From the NCBI GenBank assembly GCA_947359465.1, contig OX375874.1:86357672-86421671 (forward strand): a stretch of DNA of 64,000 nucleotides, read 5' to 3'. Origin of the DNA: Metellina segmentata. Taxonomy: Eukaryota > Arthropoda > Arachnida > Araneae > Tetragnathidae. This document shows, piece after piece, positions 62,591 to 64,000 of the stretch. A program made the translations under genes and the position numbers. The notes beneath the pieces were generated by a model, which had not been told where the DNA came from, did no database searches, and saw nothing but the letters and a program-made list of their open reading frames with translations. Every line of letters begins with the position of its first letter. The stretch's first letter is position 1.

Positions 62591-62947
62591 CACACATGCG
62601 GGCATGCAAATTCAATCAAGAAATTCACTTTTTCTTTTTCCCCCATCCACATCAAAAAAGAAAAAAAAGAAACTGCAAAATCGAGAGTGAAATTAAGATC
62701 GTCTTCAGCCCCCGGGGCCCGAAGCTTACCTACTTTCCGAGTTCGACCTCACTTCCACCAATCCACAGCTTTGTTCGTATTGATCAGAGGCAGCAACAAA
62801 AGTAAACAAATTCAGATGAACCCAAGCAAACAAAGAAAAACGCGAGCAGTGTCTGAAACTGCGAATTAATGAGCAGGAAATGACGGGGTTAGTGGAAGGG
62901 GTCATCCAGACCCTCGTCGTGACACCACTTAAGGAGAGAGGATTGAG

Positions 62948-62958
62948 TATATATAAAG
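62948..62958 (+). promoter_or_regulatory. TATA box of the second cuticle-type gene
   Basis: TATATATAAAG lies 130 bases before the ATG at 63078, nearly the same spacing as in the first cuticle gene (128). The presumed 5' UTR holds a CT-rich run (about 63020-63040). The region upstream (about 62590-62940) is noticeably less AT-rich than its surroundings. Confidence 0.75.
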
Positions 62959-63077
62959 GATGAGCTCTGGAGAGGAGACAATTCGAGATCTTCGTTCGAA
63001 CCCAGCGATAGCAAGTCAATCTCTCTTTCTCTCTCTCTTCAAGAGTCGAATCTCGTGCAAGTAGCTTTTTGGGAAAG

Positions 63078-63092
63078 ATGTATTTCGTTAAG
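63078..63092 (+). CDS. Second cuticle-type gene, first coding exon only (MYFVK)
   Basis: ATG TAT TTC GTT AAG is followed at once by the donor gtaaaag, phase 0. This mirrors the first exon of the complete cuticle gene (MYFTQ, phase 0) in length, sequence and distance from the TATA box. The rest of the gene lies beyond the right edge; 63093-64000 is AT-rich intron. That it encodes a cuticle protein is inferred from this shared architecture, because no RR domain is visible here. Confidence 0.75.
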
Positions 63093-64000
63093 GTAAAAGA
63101 GATTTTAGTTCTGTGTTTTTTGGCTTTTAATTTCATATTGCATTTTAGAACTTAATGAGTTTGAAGTAAAAAATATAACTTCTATATTAAATGATCTCTG
63201 CTGTCTACTGGCAAAGCTACTAAATACGGTGTATTAAAAAAAATTTAATTTGAGATAGTCTGTAAGGATTTTGCGATTAAATTAATCAATACATTTAAAG
63301 TTTTATAGTTTTTAAATGTTTAAACTCTCACAATAAGGAATTTTAACAAATGAACACATTAATTGGACTGTATGGTGTCCATAATAATTCTGTAAACTAC
63401 AGAATTATATATTTAATGTAAAATTTGTTAATTTTTTTTCGATCCCATAATATATTTTATATTTCAGGTTTTAAATGTTTTAATTCTCAATAATTAGTAA
63501 TTTTAACTAATAAATACATTACTTGGAGAGTTAAGTTTGCTTAAAATGCTGTGAATTGCAGATTTATAGAAGCAATGTAAGATTGCTTAGTAAGGTTTTA
63601 AGACTCAATAAATAAAGTTCAAAATATTTCGTAATTCAAATGCAGATGATTATGAATTTCATCTCTTAAATACTAGACGAAGTTAGACTTTTAAATGATT
63701 TAGTTGATTATGGAAATTTTACTGTTAACCTTCTATTCCATTTCTGAGTTTTTATTTCGAGTCAAAACACTAGAAATTTACTCCTGCAATTTTAATACTG
63801 AAAATATTTACAGCTGAGATTCTTCATATGTTCATAAATATCTTCTCTTACCCGAATTAAATTTCTAAGTTAATATGCACTAAAAAATTTTATTAGCAAT
63901 TTGGCTTGTGTTAATTGAAAAGAAAATCTGACCTCATTCGTTGCATGTTTATTCTAAACGAGAAAAGTGAATTATGCGCTATATAATTATAAATATAATG
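63093..64000 (+). other. Intron 1 of the second cuticle-type gene, cut by the window edge
   Basis: AT-rich sequence after the gtaaaag donor. No exon is seen before the window ends. Confidence 0.6.

Overview
The window is strongly AT-rich, intron-rich, repeat-dense arthropod nuclear DNA, most likely from a spider or other arachnid. The evidence is an arachnid-style cuticle protein with a Rebers-Riddiford (RR) chitin-binding domain, and transposon families common in spider genomes. I see no bacterial-style operons, rRNA or CRISPR array, and no tRNA gene outside SINE heads.

Only one complete host gene can be supported. It is a four-exon, 230-residue glycine-rich RR cuticle protein gene on the + strand (39566-45449) with its own TATA box, a CRE-like site and several AATAAA signals. 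A second gene of the same design starts near the right edge: TATA box at 62948, first exon 63078-63092 encoding MYFVK. It runs into an intron that leaves the window. The two genes share orientation, promoter layout and a five-codon first exon that splits the signal peptide, so they look like part of a tandem cuticle-protein cluster.

The left 38 kb is a transposon graveyard with many definable boundaries. From left to right it holds: a Helitron 3' end (1-145); a transposase relic (~2990-3260); local duplications and a damaged SINE (4037-5291); a piggyBac-like MITE between TTAA sites (5301-5807); a tRNA-derived SINE with a 12-bp target duplication (7751-8192); a BED-finger hAT transposase relic (~9912-13420) split by a 1.54-kb PIF/Harbinger-like insertion (11452-12995); a TA-flanked MITE (13795-14378); a perfect 23-bp hairpin (15318-15370); a second SINE with a 15-bp target duplication (19391-19722); a Tc1 relic (20830-21162); a hAT remnant (23720-24232); a PIF-like MITE (24902-25348); a complete-looking nonautonomous Helitron (26975-27620); a mariner nested in a pogo-like MITE whose right half is tandemly triplicated (27633-29760); and two more terminal-inverted-repeat elements (30501-31187, 33993-34337).

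Right of the cuticle gene lie another piggyBac-like MITE (47069-47554), a full-length but dead mariner-type element (50874-52170), a non-LTR/RNase-H-like C-terminal relic (~55333-55562), a DNA transposon with GGGACCGGGAA ends carrying a broken ORF (58550-59997), and a degenerate ~160-bp repeat array just upstream of the second cuticle gene.

All identifications come from reading the sequence and from memory of protein families. No search or alignment was run, and no GC percentage was computed.
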